A stretch of DNA of 64,000 nucleotides, taken from contig CAJJDN010000101.1 of the NCBI GenBank assembly GCA_905182985.1, positions 284,491 through 348,490 of the forward strand, read 5' to 3'. Positions 23,874 to 38,263 of the stretch are shown here, one piece after another. Positions within the stretch are counted from its first letter, which is position 1. Each line of letters opens with the position of its first letter. This stretch comes from Paramecium sonneborni (lineage: Eukaryota > Ciliophora > Oligohymenophorea > Peniculida > Parameciidae). The notes below the pieces were generated by a model that saw only the letters and a program-made list of their open reading frames with translations, was not told the origin of the DNA and searched no databases. Both the position numbers and the translations under genes were made by a program.

Positions 23874-24083
23874 TGAAAAATAGTTAATATATCTATATCT
23901 AAAAATATCTATTTTATAATTGTTCATTTTAGTATTTTGTTAAATATAATATAATAATATTGTATTCAGTTACCTTGCCAAATATATCATTTTGAATTAA
24001 TTTTACTTAATATTTCTTGAATTAATTTGTCTCTTGTCGATTAAAGTGTAGCAATTTAAGTTTAAAATAACCAATAAAATATT

Positions 24084-27000
24084 ATGAAATCTCTTTCGCT
24101 AATAATTTTTGAATATTTGAAAAGCAAATACTAAAATGTGACAACTAAATAGATTAAGTACAAATACCATGTAATTAAGTTTACATATCACAGTTAGAAA
24201 TGGAATAAGGTGAATGCATAAACATGCTCAATCAAAGTGACAATAAAGTTAGAAGTACATTAATTAATTTTACTATACTCAGTCTGTTCTTCAAATAATT
24301 TGAACGCATTGGTGTAGTTATTTATTTTATAGTTATGATTCTTGAATACTCAATTTTTGGAGCAACAGAAGAAGATCTTGTTGTTTATATGGTCCCTCTT
24401 ACTATGCACTTTGTACTTCAAATATCGAAGGCTCTCTATTTTGACTTTATAAAAAGAAAATAGGATGATATAGTAAATAATAGAAGAATAACACGCTTTC
24501 GTAAACTTAGAAAAGATAAACCAAAATAACAAGTAACTTAATAATAATAGCAGTAATCTTCATTTAGAAAACCTAAAATATCACTTTATGAGAATTGTTT
24601 TTGGGGTTGTATTGAATAAGGAGATATTATTTATCTAAAACGTAATGAAGTTTGTCCAGCTGATATGCTTTTGCTTGATATTTCAGATGAAATTCTGTAA
24701 GTACAAACATAAAATTTTTAAGGATTAACATTAGATTAAATTAGATAACCAACATAATTAACAATGTTAAAAAATGTCAGAAACAGAATGCAAGGTTTTG
24801 ATTATAAAAAGTTACTAACTGGAACTATTTAATATAATATTAATGAATCATAAATTAATGGGTTTATAAAATTAAAAAAGGATCCTAAAGGTGAATATTT
24901 CAATAATGAAAACATAATTTTTAGAGAAGAATAAATTAGAACTTGTTAATATGTTATTGGTATAGTATTATAAACAGGAAATAATTGTTTTTGTTATTAA
25001 AAGATGGAGAAATAAGAAAAAAAGTCATTTTTTGTTAAAAAGTCAAGTATGTTTTTTGCATTAACTCTTGGAATAGCTTTAATATTGTCTATATTGAGTT
25101 GGTTTTTGGCATCATTTGCTGCTTGTTTACCATATAATTAGGCAGATTTTGATGCTGAAACACTAATATTTTATATATTGTAGTATTTAAAACCAACACC
25201 AATATATTTTTATAACTGTATAGATTTAATAGAAGTTATCAATGCTCATATTAAATATAAAAAATATGTAGGAGTTAAGAGTACTTAGATAGATTATTTA
25301 TAATTAAATTCAGTATCAGTAGGAGATATGGTAATGACAGAATATGTATGTTTTGATAAGACAGGTACTATAACAAATGGAGAATCTAGAATTCATGCAA
25401 TAATAATAGAAGATACAATGTATAAATTTAATTATAATAACATGATAAAGAATTAATGGAATACATTTAAAGATCATTTACATAATTAAATAAAGAATGA
25501 TCCAAACTTTTAGATAGAAGAGATCGATGAATTAGATATAGATATATAATCAAAAAAAGTAAGACATACAGGTATATTTAAATTAACATTATAACATTGG
25601 AATTCTAAAAAGATGTCAAGTTGTGAATTAAATAAATCAGACTTAGCTTCAAGTAGAAGTATAGCAAATCCATTAGATGAGGGTGATGTAGATATTGAAA
25701 ATATAAAAGTTGAAGAGTTTGATGATACTCATTATAGAGTAACACCTGAATTAAGTAAAATAAAGCCAAAACCTTTTTTCAATAAAAAAGCCATTTCTAC
25801 AGCACCTGTATAAATGGTAGCTGTAAGTTAAGGAGGATTAAGTCATTCTTAAGAAGAAGAATTCTTAATAAAATAGTAATCTTATAAAGAAGAGTAAAGA
25901 TCTTTTGATAATAATAATAATAGATCTATTAAAAGTAAAAAGTTCTTAGAGCATTCCTAATCTGATATGAAAAGATAATATAGTGCAAAAAGATCATTTT
26001 AATTAGATAAAGTGGCTGAAGAAGATATTGAAATAGTTTATCATGGAGAGAATGAATTCTATAAACATCTAATTTAAGGTTAAAATAGACTTATTTATTA
26101 AGAGTCGCTATTGTAATTATTACTTTGTTAAGAAATACTCTCCCGTTATTCTCCAAGTGAAGATTAATTTATGCATGATTCATCTTCATATTCATTTGAT
26201 TAAGAAATATTGAGATTTGTAGGTTAACTTGATATTAAATTCTTATGTTGCAATGAATTTAATGGTAAAATTATTTATATTGTTGATTTTTTTGGTGAAG
26301 TTATGGAATTCTAAGTTATGGCAATATATCATAATGGAAATAGTTAATTAGGAATACTAATACTCTATCCTGATAAACTTTAAGAGAAATTTATGCTTAT
26401 CAATGAAAGTGATCCTATGGAAAGTCTTCAATATGTATTTATAATGAGAGAAGAAACAAATTAATTACCTGTGAACATTGATGTAGATAAAGCAAGTAGA
26501 GAATATTGGGATAAAGTATTTTAAAAATTACACATGAGTGGGATGAGATCAATAATATATTCTAAAGTTTATTTAAAAGAATAAGATGCTAGTATATTTT
26601 TATCTCGATTCCAAGGAGAAGTAGGAATGTCAGCATTTCAATCTATATCTAAAGATATGCAAATAGTTTAGGTTATAGGAGTTAAAGAATAAATTAGATA
26701 AGATACAAAAATGTTGATAAGTCAAATGAAAGCTGCAGAACTTAGTCTATATATTCTAAGTGGAGATGAATTAAGTAGAGTTTTACCAGTTGCATTCAAA
26801 TCTAAAATACTAAATTAATATGATACTTTATTATACCTAGATAACGATAATGCTAGAGTTGTTATGAAGAATCATTTGACCATACTTTCTCAATCCTTAA
26901 AATTAGAAGAATCTTGGGGTTCAAAACCTATGAGAATGAGCACTCTTGATAGACATCATCGTTCTCTAACTATTGAAGAAAAATAAGCTATCTATCCAGA

Positions 27001-30000
27001 GATTAAATCTTTTAGTATCATTTTAAGTGGAGACTATTTTAATGTTATATTGTAGGATAGTTATTTATTGAGTCATTTCTAATTTCTTCTCTACTTTAGT
27101 AACTCTTTAATTGCTTATAAAATGGATTAAAAGTAAAAAGCTACTATTATTCAAATCATTCAAACTCAATTCATTGGAAATAAAAGAGTTTTAGCAATTG
27201 GTGATTCTTATAATGATAATTATATGTTTTGTTAATCTAATATTGGAGTTTAATATTGTCATTATCCTATTCAACTATAACAATATCAAAGAGGAGGCAC
27301 TAAATTAAGACTTAATCGTAAAGTTACCTCAAATAAACTATTAGATAATCCATTAAATCGAAAATTCTTATAAAATGAAATGTGGGTTACTCCAACTACA
27401 GATATATGTCTCAAAAATTATCTTGATCTAAGTGGTTTAATGTTTTTTGAAAGTAGAATCTTTGCTGAAGTCTATGACGATTTACTTGTCTTTTCTTTCT
27501 ATAGATCTCTACTTATAATTTATATTTTATTCTTTTTATATGCAAGCTATTGTAGTTAGAATCTAACTATTTTAACTGGAGCTTGGCTAACTGTTTATTA
27601 AAGTGTTTTACTTTTTATTTAATAAATTGTAAGTCTGAAATCTAAATTAGATAAAAAATATGATAAAGATTCGATTGCATATATTGAACAATTTAAAAGT
27701 AATATAAAGATTTTCAAAAAAAAAAAAGTTTTGTCATTTATTTTAAAAATTAATGGAAATGCCATGTTAGATGCTGCATTATTTTATTAATCATTGTATA
27801 TTATTGTTTTTGATGAAATTTAATTTGAGACATTCAAATAAGTATTACTAATTCTTTTAATCTTAAGTGACATTGTAAAATTAATAGTATCAACAAACTA
27901 CACTAAAAACACATGGATTGCATTTATTGCTACTTATTTAATATTTTGGTTGATGACTTCAATTTTGTCTGCTTTTTTTTAGAATATGGAAAGTTTTTTA
28001 GAATTATTTACAGTTTCTTCAACTTGGTTAGCATTAATTTATTATAGTTTTTCTTAATTTTGTCTTAGTAGTATAATTGAGTATATCTAACCATTATTTT
28101 GTTAATCTCTAATTGATTAATCTTAATTTGAATAAGTTTAGAATTATATTTAAAAGTCAAATAAAAATGGAACAAAGAAATATCATAATCTTATAAAGAG
28201 ATTTGCTTAAATAGCAGGTAAGGTTTTTAAGAAAAATAAGGATGAAATGGATATATCTATATAGGACATAATCTGTGAGTTAAAAGTTAATCAAGATAGA
28301 ATTAATAAATTTACATTGAGATTTTTAAATAAAGACACAGAAATGAAATTTAAAAGGTTATCGAAACTAACTTGGATTATATTTGAAAGAATTAAACTTG
28401 GTTCATCTCTAATTTTTTTGGAAGTATTTGCACTATTAATCTATTCTCTTAGTATTAGAGATGAAATACAATCTTAAACATATTTTATAATTTATATTCT
28501 AAGTATAAGTATTTAAGTAATAATCCAAATAATGACATGTTCAGGAATGTATTTGAAGCATTTCTTTTAGATAAATTTGATTATTGCTAGTATTAGATTA
28601 CTTACTAAAATGATATCAGATTTTGAATAAGAAGAATCTTATAATATTCTTTTAAGTTAATGTTATATATTAATAATTATATTTTCAAGATTACATATAC
28701 CTTTATTAAATTTTATCATAGCATCCTTGTCAATTATTGGATTCTTAAGATATTAGAGTTTTAAAACAGATTATTATGAAATAATAAATGGAGATTTAAT
28801 AGTTTTGGTTACATTAATATTATTTATATCACTCTAATATAAATTGCATATGATGGAAAGATAAGATTTTTTATTGGCTGCAACATTGAATCAAGAAACA
28901 ACTTCAATGACTAATGTATTATCAATTTTATTACCAAAATTTATAAGAGATAGAATAAATGCAAGTAAATAGAAATTATAAAATAATTTTAGAGGGAGTA
29001 TTTGAGATTTAAGAGAATTAAGGAGAAGTTTCAATTTTATTTTGTGACATATGTGGATTTGATGATTTAATAGCAGTAGAGAAAGAGAACATTGTTAATT
29101 TATTAGATAGTTTATTTAGAGGATTTGATAGTTTATGTGTATAAAATGGAATGTAAAAGATAGAAACAGTTGGAAAGACATTTATGGCAGCAGGAGGTTT
29201 AAAAGCAGTAGATTAAGGGACAAAGTACATAAATTAGAGTGCAGTAAAGAGAGTAAAAATATATATTAATAATATAAAGGCTGTTTAATTATCTTTAGAA
29301 ATGATGGAATATGCTAAAAAATTTAAATTTGGATAATCAGGTAATGTAAAAATAAAGATTGGAGTTCATTATGGTCGTGTAATTGCTGGTGTTATAGGTC
29401 ATCATAAACCATAATTTTCATTAATAGGCGATACTGTCAATACAACAAGTCGAGTATGTTCTACTGGTTAAGATGGAGAAATAACATTATCTAATGAAGC
29501 ATATATGGAACTTAATATGCCAGATTTATAATTCAATTAAATTAAAGTAAATGCTAAAGGTAAAGGAGAATTAATTACTTGGTAAGTCATTACTTCAATC
29601 AAACGAAATACTGATAAAAAAGTTAGAAAAAAGAAAGGACTTATTCCAAAATTTGATTCCTCATAATCAGATTTACCAACTTTAACTAAATTAGATCCTA
29701 CTACTCCGAAAACTGATTTTCGATAATTAAAAGTTCCATAATAAATTAAACAATTTGATATTTATCCAAGAGAAATCAATGGAAAAAGTGAAAAAGATTT
29801 AAATTCTGATCATAACACTAATAACCTTAATGTACTTAAAGAATCGCTGTAATAGAAGGATATTCATCCTTTAAGAAAAAAAGGATAAAGAGGACCTACA
29901 TTAATTATGAAAGCTTAAGATGGTTAAAAAGTTACAGGTGTCTTATAATTATAACATTCCACTAGTCAAAATAATATTTAACATTAAAGTAATAGAAATC

Positions 30001-31591
30001 TTCCTCCTATAGTTGTTTATTAAGCTGAAGAAAGTGTTCATTCTAATAATTTAAAAGATGAATCTTTTTTAGAAAAAAATCAAACTAATTTATTACATGA
30101 TTTATCATAAAAATTAAGAAGAGATCTTTATATTGAAATACTTGATGAAGCACCAGATTATGAAGTTGAAATTGAAAAAATATAATTTGATGAAGATGAA
30201 TAATTTTAAAGTGAAGACTTATAATTAGAAAGAAGTAGATTCTATCTTGATTTTAAAGAAAACTAAAAAGAATTAGCATAAGAATTTATGGATTAAAAAG
30301 AAGGTATTAATATTGTTTTCATGCTTTCTCTACATTTTCTCTAGTTTTTATCAAAAACTATTACTCTTCTATATCTATAAAATTAAGACAATTGGATTGT
30401 AGTTTTTGTTATTAGATTTGTAGCATCAATCTTATTATTAATCTTAGCTATGTTATAACATAAAAAACTAAAGCATAGATTTTATAAATATTAATACTTT
30501 TTAATAACTTACTTTTGTATATTAATTAGTATTCTTTTAGAATTTATTCTCATGCCTAAAAAATCAGTTGAATTATAAGCAGCAGAAGGAATTTTATTAA
30601 TTTGTTTCTTTTGTTCACTTTCAATCATTAAAATTAAATACAAAGTTTATTTTAATCTTTGTCTCTTTATTGTTTAATTATTGATAGTTTTGATTCTTTA
30701 TAAAGATTTAGCTATTGCATATTACACAATTTTTCAAAGTTGTATGACATTTATAGTTCAATATCATTTATTTTTCTAAGATTTAGGTACATTCAATAAT
30801 AAAAGATCATTAGAATTAAAAAAATTGTAAACTTAAAATTTAGTTAAGTATCTGTTACCTACTCATATATTAAAGCAATTTTTATCTAATAGTAATTAAA
30901 GAATGGTTTTAGTAGATTAATTTGAAGATGCTACTCTATTATTTGCTGATATTGCTGGATTTACTGAATATTCTAGTAAAGTAGAACCAGAATAAGTTGT
31001 CAATATGTTAAGAAATTTATTTACTGAATTTGATAAAATATGTTTGAATTAAAATGCTTATAAATTATATACTATAGGTGATTGCTATGTTGCATTTGGA
31101 ATTGTTGATGTTACATAAAGAAATCCTTCTTAAGAAGCAAAAAATGTTGTAGATTTGGGATTTAAAATGATAGAAATAATTAGATAAGTCAGATCAATAA
31201 TAGGATTTGATGGATTAGATATGAGAATTGGTATCCATACTGTAATTATAATATTTAGTTTTAGGGGAAAGTAATAGGAGGAATCTTAGGAACAGAAATT
31301 GTTAGATATGATGTTTATGGAGCTGATGTTATGATTTCTAATAAAATGGAATCTAATGGAGAAAGAGGAAAAGTTTAAGTATCTGAAGAAACTAAATAAT
31401 TACTTGAATAATCTTATCCTGATCAATTTATATATACTTTTAATAAAGAAGTAGAATTCAAGTCTATTTGTCGAAAAACTAAGGGATATTTTATTGATCC
31501 AATAAAAAATGATAGTAATGAAGATTTTGATGATATGAATCACTTATAATTTGTCAAAGATTTAGAATAATACCAAAATGTATTATAATGA
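24084..31591 (+). CDS. Guanylyl cyclase fused to a P4-type ATPase-like N-terminal half
   Basis: Three introns (24171-24193, 28998-29022, 31242-31264) give 2478 aa. Residues 1 to about 1600 are like a phospholipid-flippase P-type ATPase. They include NKVRSTLINFTILSLFFKQF, the phosphorylation loop CFDKTGTITNGE (Asp about 417), SGDE for the TGD motif, IGDSYNDNYMF for the GDGxND hinge, and about ten membrane spans. The flippase DGET loop is altered to QGLT. Two class III cyclase units follow. Unit 1 (about 1630) has LFCDICGF and GDTVNTTSR but TVGKTF where the second metal Asp belongs. Unit 2 (about 2265) has LFADIAGF and TIGDCY with both metal Asp, but lacks the Asn/Arg pair. Six more spans separate them. 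This is the topology published for Paramecium and Tetrahymena guanylyl cyclases. It makes cGMP at a membrane. Confidence 0.96.
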
Positions 31592-31631
31592 ACTGTTGAT
31601 CTCTATAAAAATTATATTTAAAAAATAGATA

Positions 31632-34600
31632 TCATTATAAAACTGTATTGTTTTCAATGTTCTTCTTATACAATTTTAATTGTTAATTAGTTTTCTTTTT
31701 TTCTAAATTTTCAATGAATTTTGCAATTCTCTATTTTAATTCAGGTTATTCTATAACCATTTCAATTGTTAATGGAGTTCTATCAAATGGGTCAATCTAT
31801 TAATTTAATAGTTATTTTTTTATTGTTAATCTATCAACAATTACCTAATTTGATATCTATTTGAATATTACATTAGAATGAGGTAATTTAACTGGATCTG
31901 TCATTAAAGAATAACATAATGGATCCAAAAACTCATCAGGAACATCATCTGGTAATTAATTTATAATCTTTTATTTCTCTTCATATTCTTAAAGTTTAAT
32001 TATTAATTCTCTAAATAATAATATTCTTTGATATGGAATTATGTGATGTTTGCCTAATAAATTTATTGTCGCTTAGAATAATTCTATGGAAAAACACCTT
32101 CATTATATATTATATTATAACCTATCATCTTTAACTACTTGCATTAAAAACTTTTCATTTGAACTAAAATTTATGTATAATTCAATCACATTTCCCATAA
32201 TTAATTTTGGATCAAAATTTACAGACTCTAATGATTGTATTTTATATTGAACAGCCTATTTGCCATTTAATTGTTCTAATGTGTAATTAAGATTATTAGC
32301 TAATTTATCTCTAATTTCATCAGTTAAAAATGCTTCAGGTTGAACTTCACTAAAAACTTAAATATTCTTATAATATTCTTATAAAAAAATAGTAAAAGTT
32401 TTTAATTCTGATTATAGTTTTGAATATTCTTATTTTTATTCCATATCTTATAATTAAGATTCTAAATTTTTCATTTTCTTCATTCTGGTTAAACATTCAT
32501 CCAATAAAAATATCATATCATTTAAATAATAATTAGCAAAAGTTAAGAACATTTCTTTTTCTCTTTCAACAGTTTAAGTTAATAAAAGATTATACTTGTC
32601 CTTGTGTTTCTCAAGCAAAAATCTTATTAATTTACAAAATTGATATCTGAAATTAAACTTTTCATAAAATTAATTACCTTCACCTGTTCTTTCACAATCA
32701 ATAAATACTTTAAGTATTCCACCAATCATATGTTTTTTAATAACCTAATTGTTTCTAAATATAAAATCATAAGATTAAGGTTATAGAATTCCTCTTTTAT
32801 TCATTTTGCTTTAATCGAAAATATGAAAAAGTTCTATTCCTTTTATTCTTAAATGTGGATTAGTTATATTTCTAGTATCCATAGCAAATATGGCAAATTC
32901 ACAACACTTTTCTAATTCCTAAGAATATTTAAGAATTTCATCATTTGAATTGTAAACAGTAAAGAATGAATGAGTATCATTAACAAAACTAGATGGCAAT
33001 AAACCATACGGATATTTAGGTTTATTATTTTAATCTATCATACTCATTGCAAGTTGACTTGAAAAGCTTAAAAATTACATAGTATATTTTATAGTATTTG
33101 GATACAAAATTTATGTATCAAATGATAATTTTTTTCTCAAAATTTCATTAAATTAAGGAGATTCTCTACCATACTATTATGCTATATCTCTTTATCTAAT
33201 TAAAATTCCATTATAATAAAATTAATCAATATTTGTAGCTACAATATGATTAATTCTTTAAGTTAACAAAAACATTGTTGTCATTGGATCTATTTTTGTT
33301 TCAACTTCTAATAATTCTTATAAAGGTATTAAATCAGGAGCAAGTAAATCAATATTTTAATATATTGTTGAAAATAACGGATGTTCTTTTAAAACAATAA
33401 ACAATTATAATTAAATATTCTTAATTCTCAAATCTATTTTATTTTAATCATCAATCCATGGATTAAACATTTTAAGTAAAATATAATGTAAATTAAATAT
33501 TAATCCAGGAGTACAACATTATAATTACAACCATTAATTGAATAACTTTTCTAAATTTAGATTCAATGTTATAATATTTGAAATGAAAGTGTAAAAATTC
33601 ATTTTAAGAACATTAGATTTATGTTTCAATATTTTTGTGAATAAATTGCAAATTTCATCATTCAAATTAAATATTTAGATTCTATAAATATCTTTCTCTT
33701 TTGTCAATGTACTGTAATCACCAGTAAACTTATTTTTTTCATTTAAAAAATCTGTATAAAATAAACTACCACTTAAGATCTTACCAATAATGCTGTAATT
33801 TTAGAATTGTTATCCAATTTATATTAACTTAAATTTTCCATAAGCCCAACTGTTTAATAAAATAATTTCCATAATATTTTGATACTCTGCAATAATTTAT
33901 AATAAGTTTAGAGTTTACAATGGTTAATTTAAAGAATCAAGAGACCAATTAGCATTAAGATCAAATTCTCTCTTAAACATTAAATCCATAAATTTTTGAA
34001 TATCATCAGCACTAACCTTTGTATTAATATAATCAAGCAAATTATGTAATATTCCTGATTAGATTTCTTATTAATTTGAGCTAAATATTTTATTATAAAA
34101 AAAGGATGCCCTTTAATTTCTATTATCATCCTTTCTATTAGGATCTTCATCATACTTTTCCCACTCTAAACCTTCAGGATATAAAATGCAAGTTATTAAT
34201 TACCCTTACAAATTATTTAGAATTTCATAATACTTGCTTTTCTCAATATTTCCATCACATACTTTAATAAATTATTCCTAAATTTCTACATATGTGATAT
34301 TTATTAGAACTTCTATAAGATATTCAAATTTTTCTGATTCTCTAAATTATGAACATGTTAACAATGTATAACATAATTCATCAATAATATATTGAACAGA
34401 AAGGTATTTATTTTTAGTAATAAACTCAACCTTTTTTTCATTAATAACCTAATTATTTACATCAATTTTAAATATCTTTGAAAGCCAAATATGTTCTACT
34501 TCTTCTGGACTTAAGTGGATAATTTCATTTTAAGGTTAATTGATTTACTTTTCAAAATATTCTTCAATTTATTCATCCTCTACTTATTATTATATTATTT

Positions 34601-34877
34601 ATTGTTTTATGATTTCCTAAGAACTACTTTAATCAATATTCAATAATTCTTTATTTACATCTATTTAATTAATTTTCTATTATTATTGCTATTAATGTTC
34701 ATTATATTAAATAGAAGACATTCCCTAAAGACTCATTAAATCTTATTCATTTACTTCAGATTCCATTTTTTATTGAGCTTTTTCATACTTTTTGGCCCAA
34801 TGATCTTGAGCTGCTTAACATCTATTATATTATTCTTATGGCTCATTTCGTAATAAGGAAGATGAAGATTAACCCAT
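31632..34877 (-). CDS. Ubiquitin conjugation factor E4 (UFD2/UBE4) with U-box
   Basis: Open over 3.2 kb, about 1070-1080 aa; a 24-nt intron near 32087-32110 is likely. The C-terminal U-box is clear: DVPDEFLDPLCYSLMTDPV, then DRLTIKKQLLNQQIDPFDRT and LTIEMVIEQPELKQRIAKFI, close to human UBE4B. The long middle is the helical UFD2 core. The N terminus is a Gln-rich polar tail (MGQSSSSLLRNEPQEQ). E4 enzymes lengthen ubiquitin chains on substrates passed on by p97/CDC48. The stop lies 40 bp from the stop of the convergent cyclase gene. The ATG at 34875-34877 is the first in frame after a long A+T-rich spacer. Confidence 0.9.
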
Positions 34878-35829
34878 TAAAATAATTTAAAAATATTACT
34901 ATCTAGTAATTAGTTATTAGGGTTTAAATAAATTACATAAAAATTTAATATTCAAAATAAAGAATATTCTATAAATTATGAAATGATTTAGACTTTAGTT
35001 TGAACTGTTGATTATATTTAAATTAATTGCATGAAATTTATAAATTAAGTACATTTTCTATGTTTAAATCATAAATTTAATTTTTAAATTGATTATGGAG
35101 TCTCCAATTAATAATTAAAAGTATTCATATTCTGCAATCATTCCTTCTTTTAATTCCTTGATTCATGTATTTAACTTACATGCTATTAAGAATCAATCAA
35201 AAATCTTATTTTTTGTATCTTTCTTTTCATTTAAATTAAATTTAATTCAGAAAATTAAACTGAATTGATTCCTAGACATATATAATCAGATATCTTTATA
35301 TTTCTAAACTCAATTATTTTCAACATTAAAAGCATGAGATTTTCTTAGTTCAAATTCCTTTTTTCACATATATTTTCTTGTCTAATTAAAAAACAACTAA
35401 AATATTATTGGTTTTATTTCAAGTATTCTTTTATTTTTTTCATATTAATGAAATAAATATATCCATTATTTTTATATACTTTCTTCATCATAATTTAATA
35501 GTTATATATATTTTTTCTTTATTCACATGTAGGAATTTATAATGAATAAGAATGAGAGAAACTTTTCTTTACTAATTATTAACTTTGATTCATAAGAAAA
35601 TTTATACTCATTTTATTCAAGAATAGACAAATTGATAAAATATCAAAATTAAAACTAAAAGTTATTTTGAAAATATTTTCTTTGAAGAAAATAATTTTTA
35701 TTGTTAAATTAAAAATTTATAAACATATTTATTATGCAATTCCATTTGCAGCATTGCTCTTTTATAGAGAGTTTTCTAACTCAATTCGGTCCATAGAAAT
35801 AAAATTAAGTTATTGAATTCTTAATAACT
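34878..35829. other. Intergenic A+T-rich spacer
   Basis: About 950 bp between divergent genes (UBE4 and the low-complexity protein). I see no coding sequence, tRNA or repeat. It presumably holds both promoters. Confidence 0.5.
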
Positions 35830-36906
35830 ATGGGGATAGATTTGGCAAATAAAACAGGAATAAGAAACACAAAAGAATTATATTAATTATTAAAACAACT
35901 TTCAAGTACATATAATATAATAAATTCGAGAAAATATTAAAGAACAAACATAGGGAGATATAAAAAATGAAATAAAAACAATTCAAAAATAATTGAGAGA
36001 TTTAAATGAGTTAATTTAAATCTCTTAAAGAGAGAATAGAAATGTATAAGGGACACGTAAAAAATAATAAGGAATGAAGAATTATGAAAATAGATATGAA
36101 TAATATGAAGATAATCATATTCATCGACCAGATTATTAAAATACATATTAAAGTTATAATACATAGAGATCGTAATCAAAATCTCCAGTGTAATTAAGTG
36201 ATCGTACTCCTCATAAATTAAAGCATTCAAGATCTCATTCACATAGAAATTTAACTCCAAAAATTACTGAATCACCTCCTCCTCCTTAAATAGTATACAT
36301 TAATAAAATGCATAACAAATTCGATATAAAACCATAATTTGATGATAGATAAATGTAAGATTTCAATGTTTTTCTAGTAAAAAATTAATGTATGGTGATC
36401 AAAAATAATAAGACAGAGGTAGATATTTTGGTAAGAGTCCTTCTCCTTAACAATTAGTTTACTCTTCTTAAACTAGTGGAGGTTTATCATATAGATAATA
36501 TCAATATATTCCACATTAATAGGATAAATAGAAATAAAATATTTCACCTAAAAAATTGCCTACTTATCTTCAAAATGTGGAATCAAAAATAAAACCTATG
36601 ATTGATTAAGATAAACTCTAATATAGAGAAAATAAGAATAAGAATTTAGATGGCACTGTAAAAAAATTAAATAATAATAATAATAATTCACTTCAATAAT
36701 AAAATAGCGCTGAAACTGATACATTCTTTGATATTCAACAATATATATAAGATTAAAAGAAATACTAGTTTTCACCAGTCTAAGAAATGAATGACGATGA
36801 TAGGAATGAAAATGATGAAGCAAGTGAAACTTTTTCTAATTTCAGTCCACCTAATGAAGAAGTAAAGGAATTCTTTTAATAAGAATATCTTTAATAACGT
36901 AGATGA
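35830..36906 (+). CDS. Low-complexity Gln/Asn/Ser-rich protein, unknown
   Basis: Two introns (25 nt ending CGAG, and 23 nt) give 342 aa. A short N-terminal helical and coiled-coil segment (KNEIKTIQKQLRDLNELIQ) is followed by disordered sequence rich in Gln, Tyr, Ser, Arg and His, for example HSRSHSHRNLTPKITE, a run of Pro, YFGKSPSPQQLVYSS, and an acidic stretch (MNDDDRNENDEASETF). There are no catalytic motifs. The first intron is needed to link the ATG exon to the long frame. The gene ends 32 bp from the convergent centrin gene. Function unknown. Confidence 0.65.
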
Positions 36907-36938
36907 TAATATAAGATTATTGAATTTCTAATTATTAT

Positions 36939-37556
36939 TCATTAATTAGTTGCTCTAGATAAAACATCGTAAAACTAATCTTTTGTTACATAACCTTAAC
37001 TATTAATAATTAATTTTATTTCTTTACCTTGGATTTTTACTATTAGCTTCCTAAATCATTAATTTTAATTCATCATCTGACATAGTCTCTCCTAATTCAA
37101 GAGCTACTTTTTTTAAGTTTTCAAAAGTGATGAAATTATCATTACCTTAAGAAAATAAATGAAATGCTCTCTCTATTTCTTCTTATGATTCTTTTGCATT
37201 CTATTATTTTAATATTTTAATATGTATACCATTTTTTCTGTCATTATTTGAAGAAATTCATTAAAATCAATTGTATTTTTATTTTCCTTTGAATCATTAT
37301 TATTATTGAGGTTTTATTTTAAATTTTAAATTTCCTCTTTTCCTGGTTCAAAGCCTAAAGCACGAAGAGCCACTTTTAATTCTTTTTCATCAATAGTACC
37401 TAATAATAATAATAATATTTTATAACAACCTGATCCATCTACATCAAATAAGTCAAAAGCTTCTTTTATATCCTTCTTTTATTTTTCACTAAGCTCTTAA
37501 CGGAATGAATGACCTGCTTTTGCTTTCCGTTATCCTTTTTTTGCTTTTCCTTACAT
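36939..37556 (-). CDS. Centrin-like EF-hand protein
   Basis: Three introns (30, 29 and 28 nt) give 176 aa. After a basic N terminus ([18 protein letters not shown]) comes the centrin signature [22 protein letters not shown]-hand 1 (DVDGSGTIDEKE) has all calcium ligands. Hands 2-4 are altered: hand 2 is stretched with Asn, hand 3 reads [12 protein letters not shown], and hand 4 reads ANSKNPSQGYVT, each losing key acidic ligands. Between them are [18 protein letters not shown] and [15 protein letters not shown], as in centrins. It is probably a basal-body or infraciliary-lattice protein with one working calcium site. Paramecium has large centrin families, so no subfamily is given. Confidence 0.85.
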
Positions 37557-37703
37557 TTAATTTATTATTAAGATGTTTATATTAAAATATTAAATAAGTT
37601 TATTAAAAAGACGAGTTTTTTAATTTAAATTTATTCTCACATAAAATAATTAAATAAAACTTAGAATATCTAATTTTAATATCAAATATCTTTCATTAAG
37701 GGG

Positions 37704-38263
37704 ATGTAGATAAAAGTTAAGGTCGTTCCAATTTATATTTTTTACTTAAAAGAGAGGAGAATTATTTAAATAAATATATAATTCCTTTATTTTTGATGCT
37801 GAAGATTAATTAATTATCTTTGCTACAAAGTATACATATATATATTTAATTCAATTTTAATAAATCTGTTAAGAATTTAAAGATCGGATTAAAAAGCATG
37901 AATTGAAGTCAACCAAATTATTGACCTTTTTGAGAGAGGAATCTTGGCTAATTGGAAATACAATTAAAATAATGATTATATATGAGGAAGTTGAAAAGAT
38001 TGAAAAGTTATAAGTATCATCAGAAAAAAGAAGATCAAGTTTTAGAGAGAATATAAAGAATGTAGCATCCCTTTTTGGAAGTGAGCAATTTCGTAATAGA
38101 ACCAGAAGAAGTTCTATATATACTTATCTAAATTATTCATTAGGCATCCTTTTTAAACCATTTTTTACATTCTGAGGCTTTATTCAAGCTTTATTACTTA
38201 TTAGAAGAAGTAAAATTTAGATTTATTATAATATAAATGATATCTTTTAAATACGATTAATGA
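37704..38263 (+). CDS. Probable protein gene, exon structure unresolved
   Basis: Protein-like stretches are joined by unclear introns: an ATG exon (MQIKVK), then YNSFIFDAEDQLIIFAT, KDRIKKHELKSTKLLTFLRE, SSEKRRSSFRENIKNVASLF, and in another frame SFLNHFLHSEALFKLYYLLE. TGA codons in each single frame mean at least two introns. Possible end points are the TGA at 38261-38263, or later up to the cyclophilin stop. I do not recognise the family. Boundaries are estimates. Confidence 0.4.
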
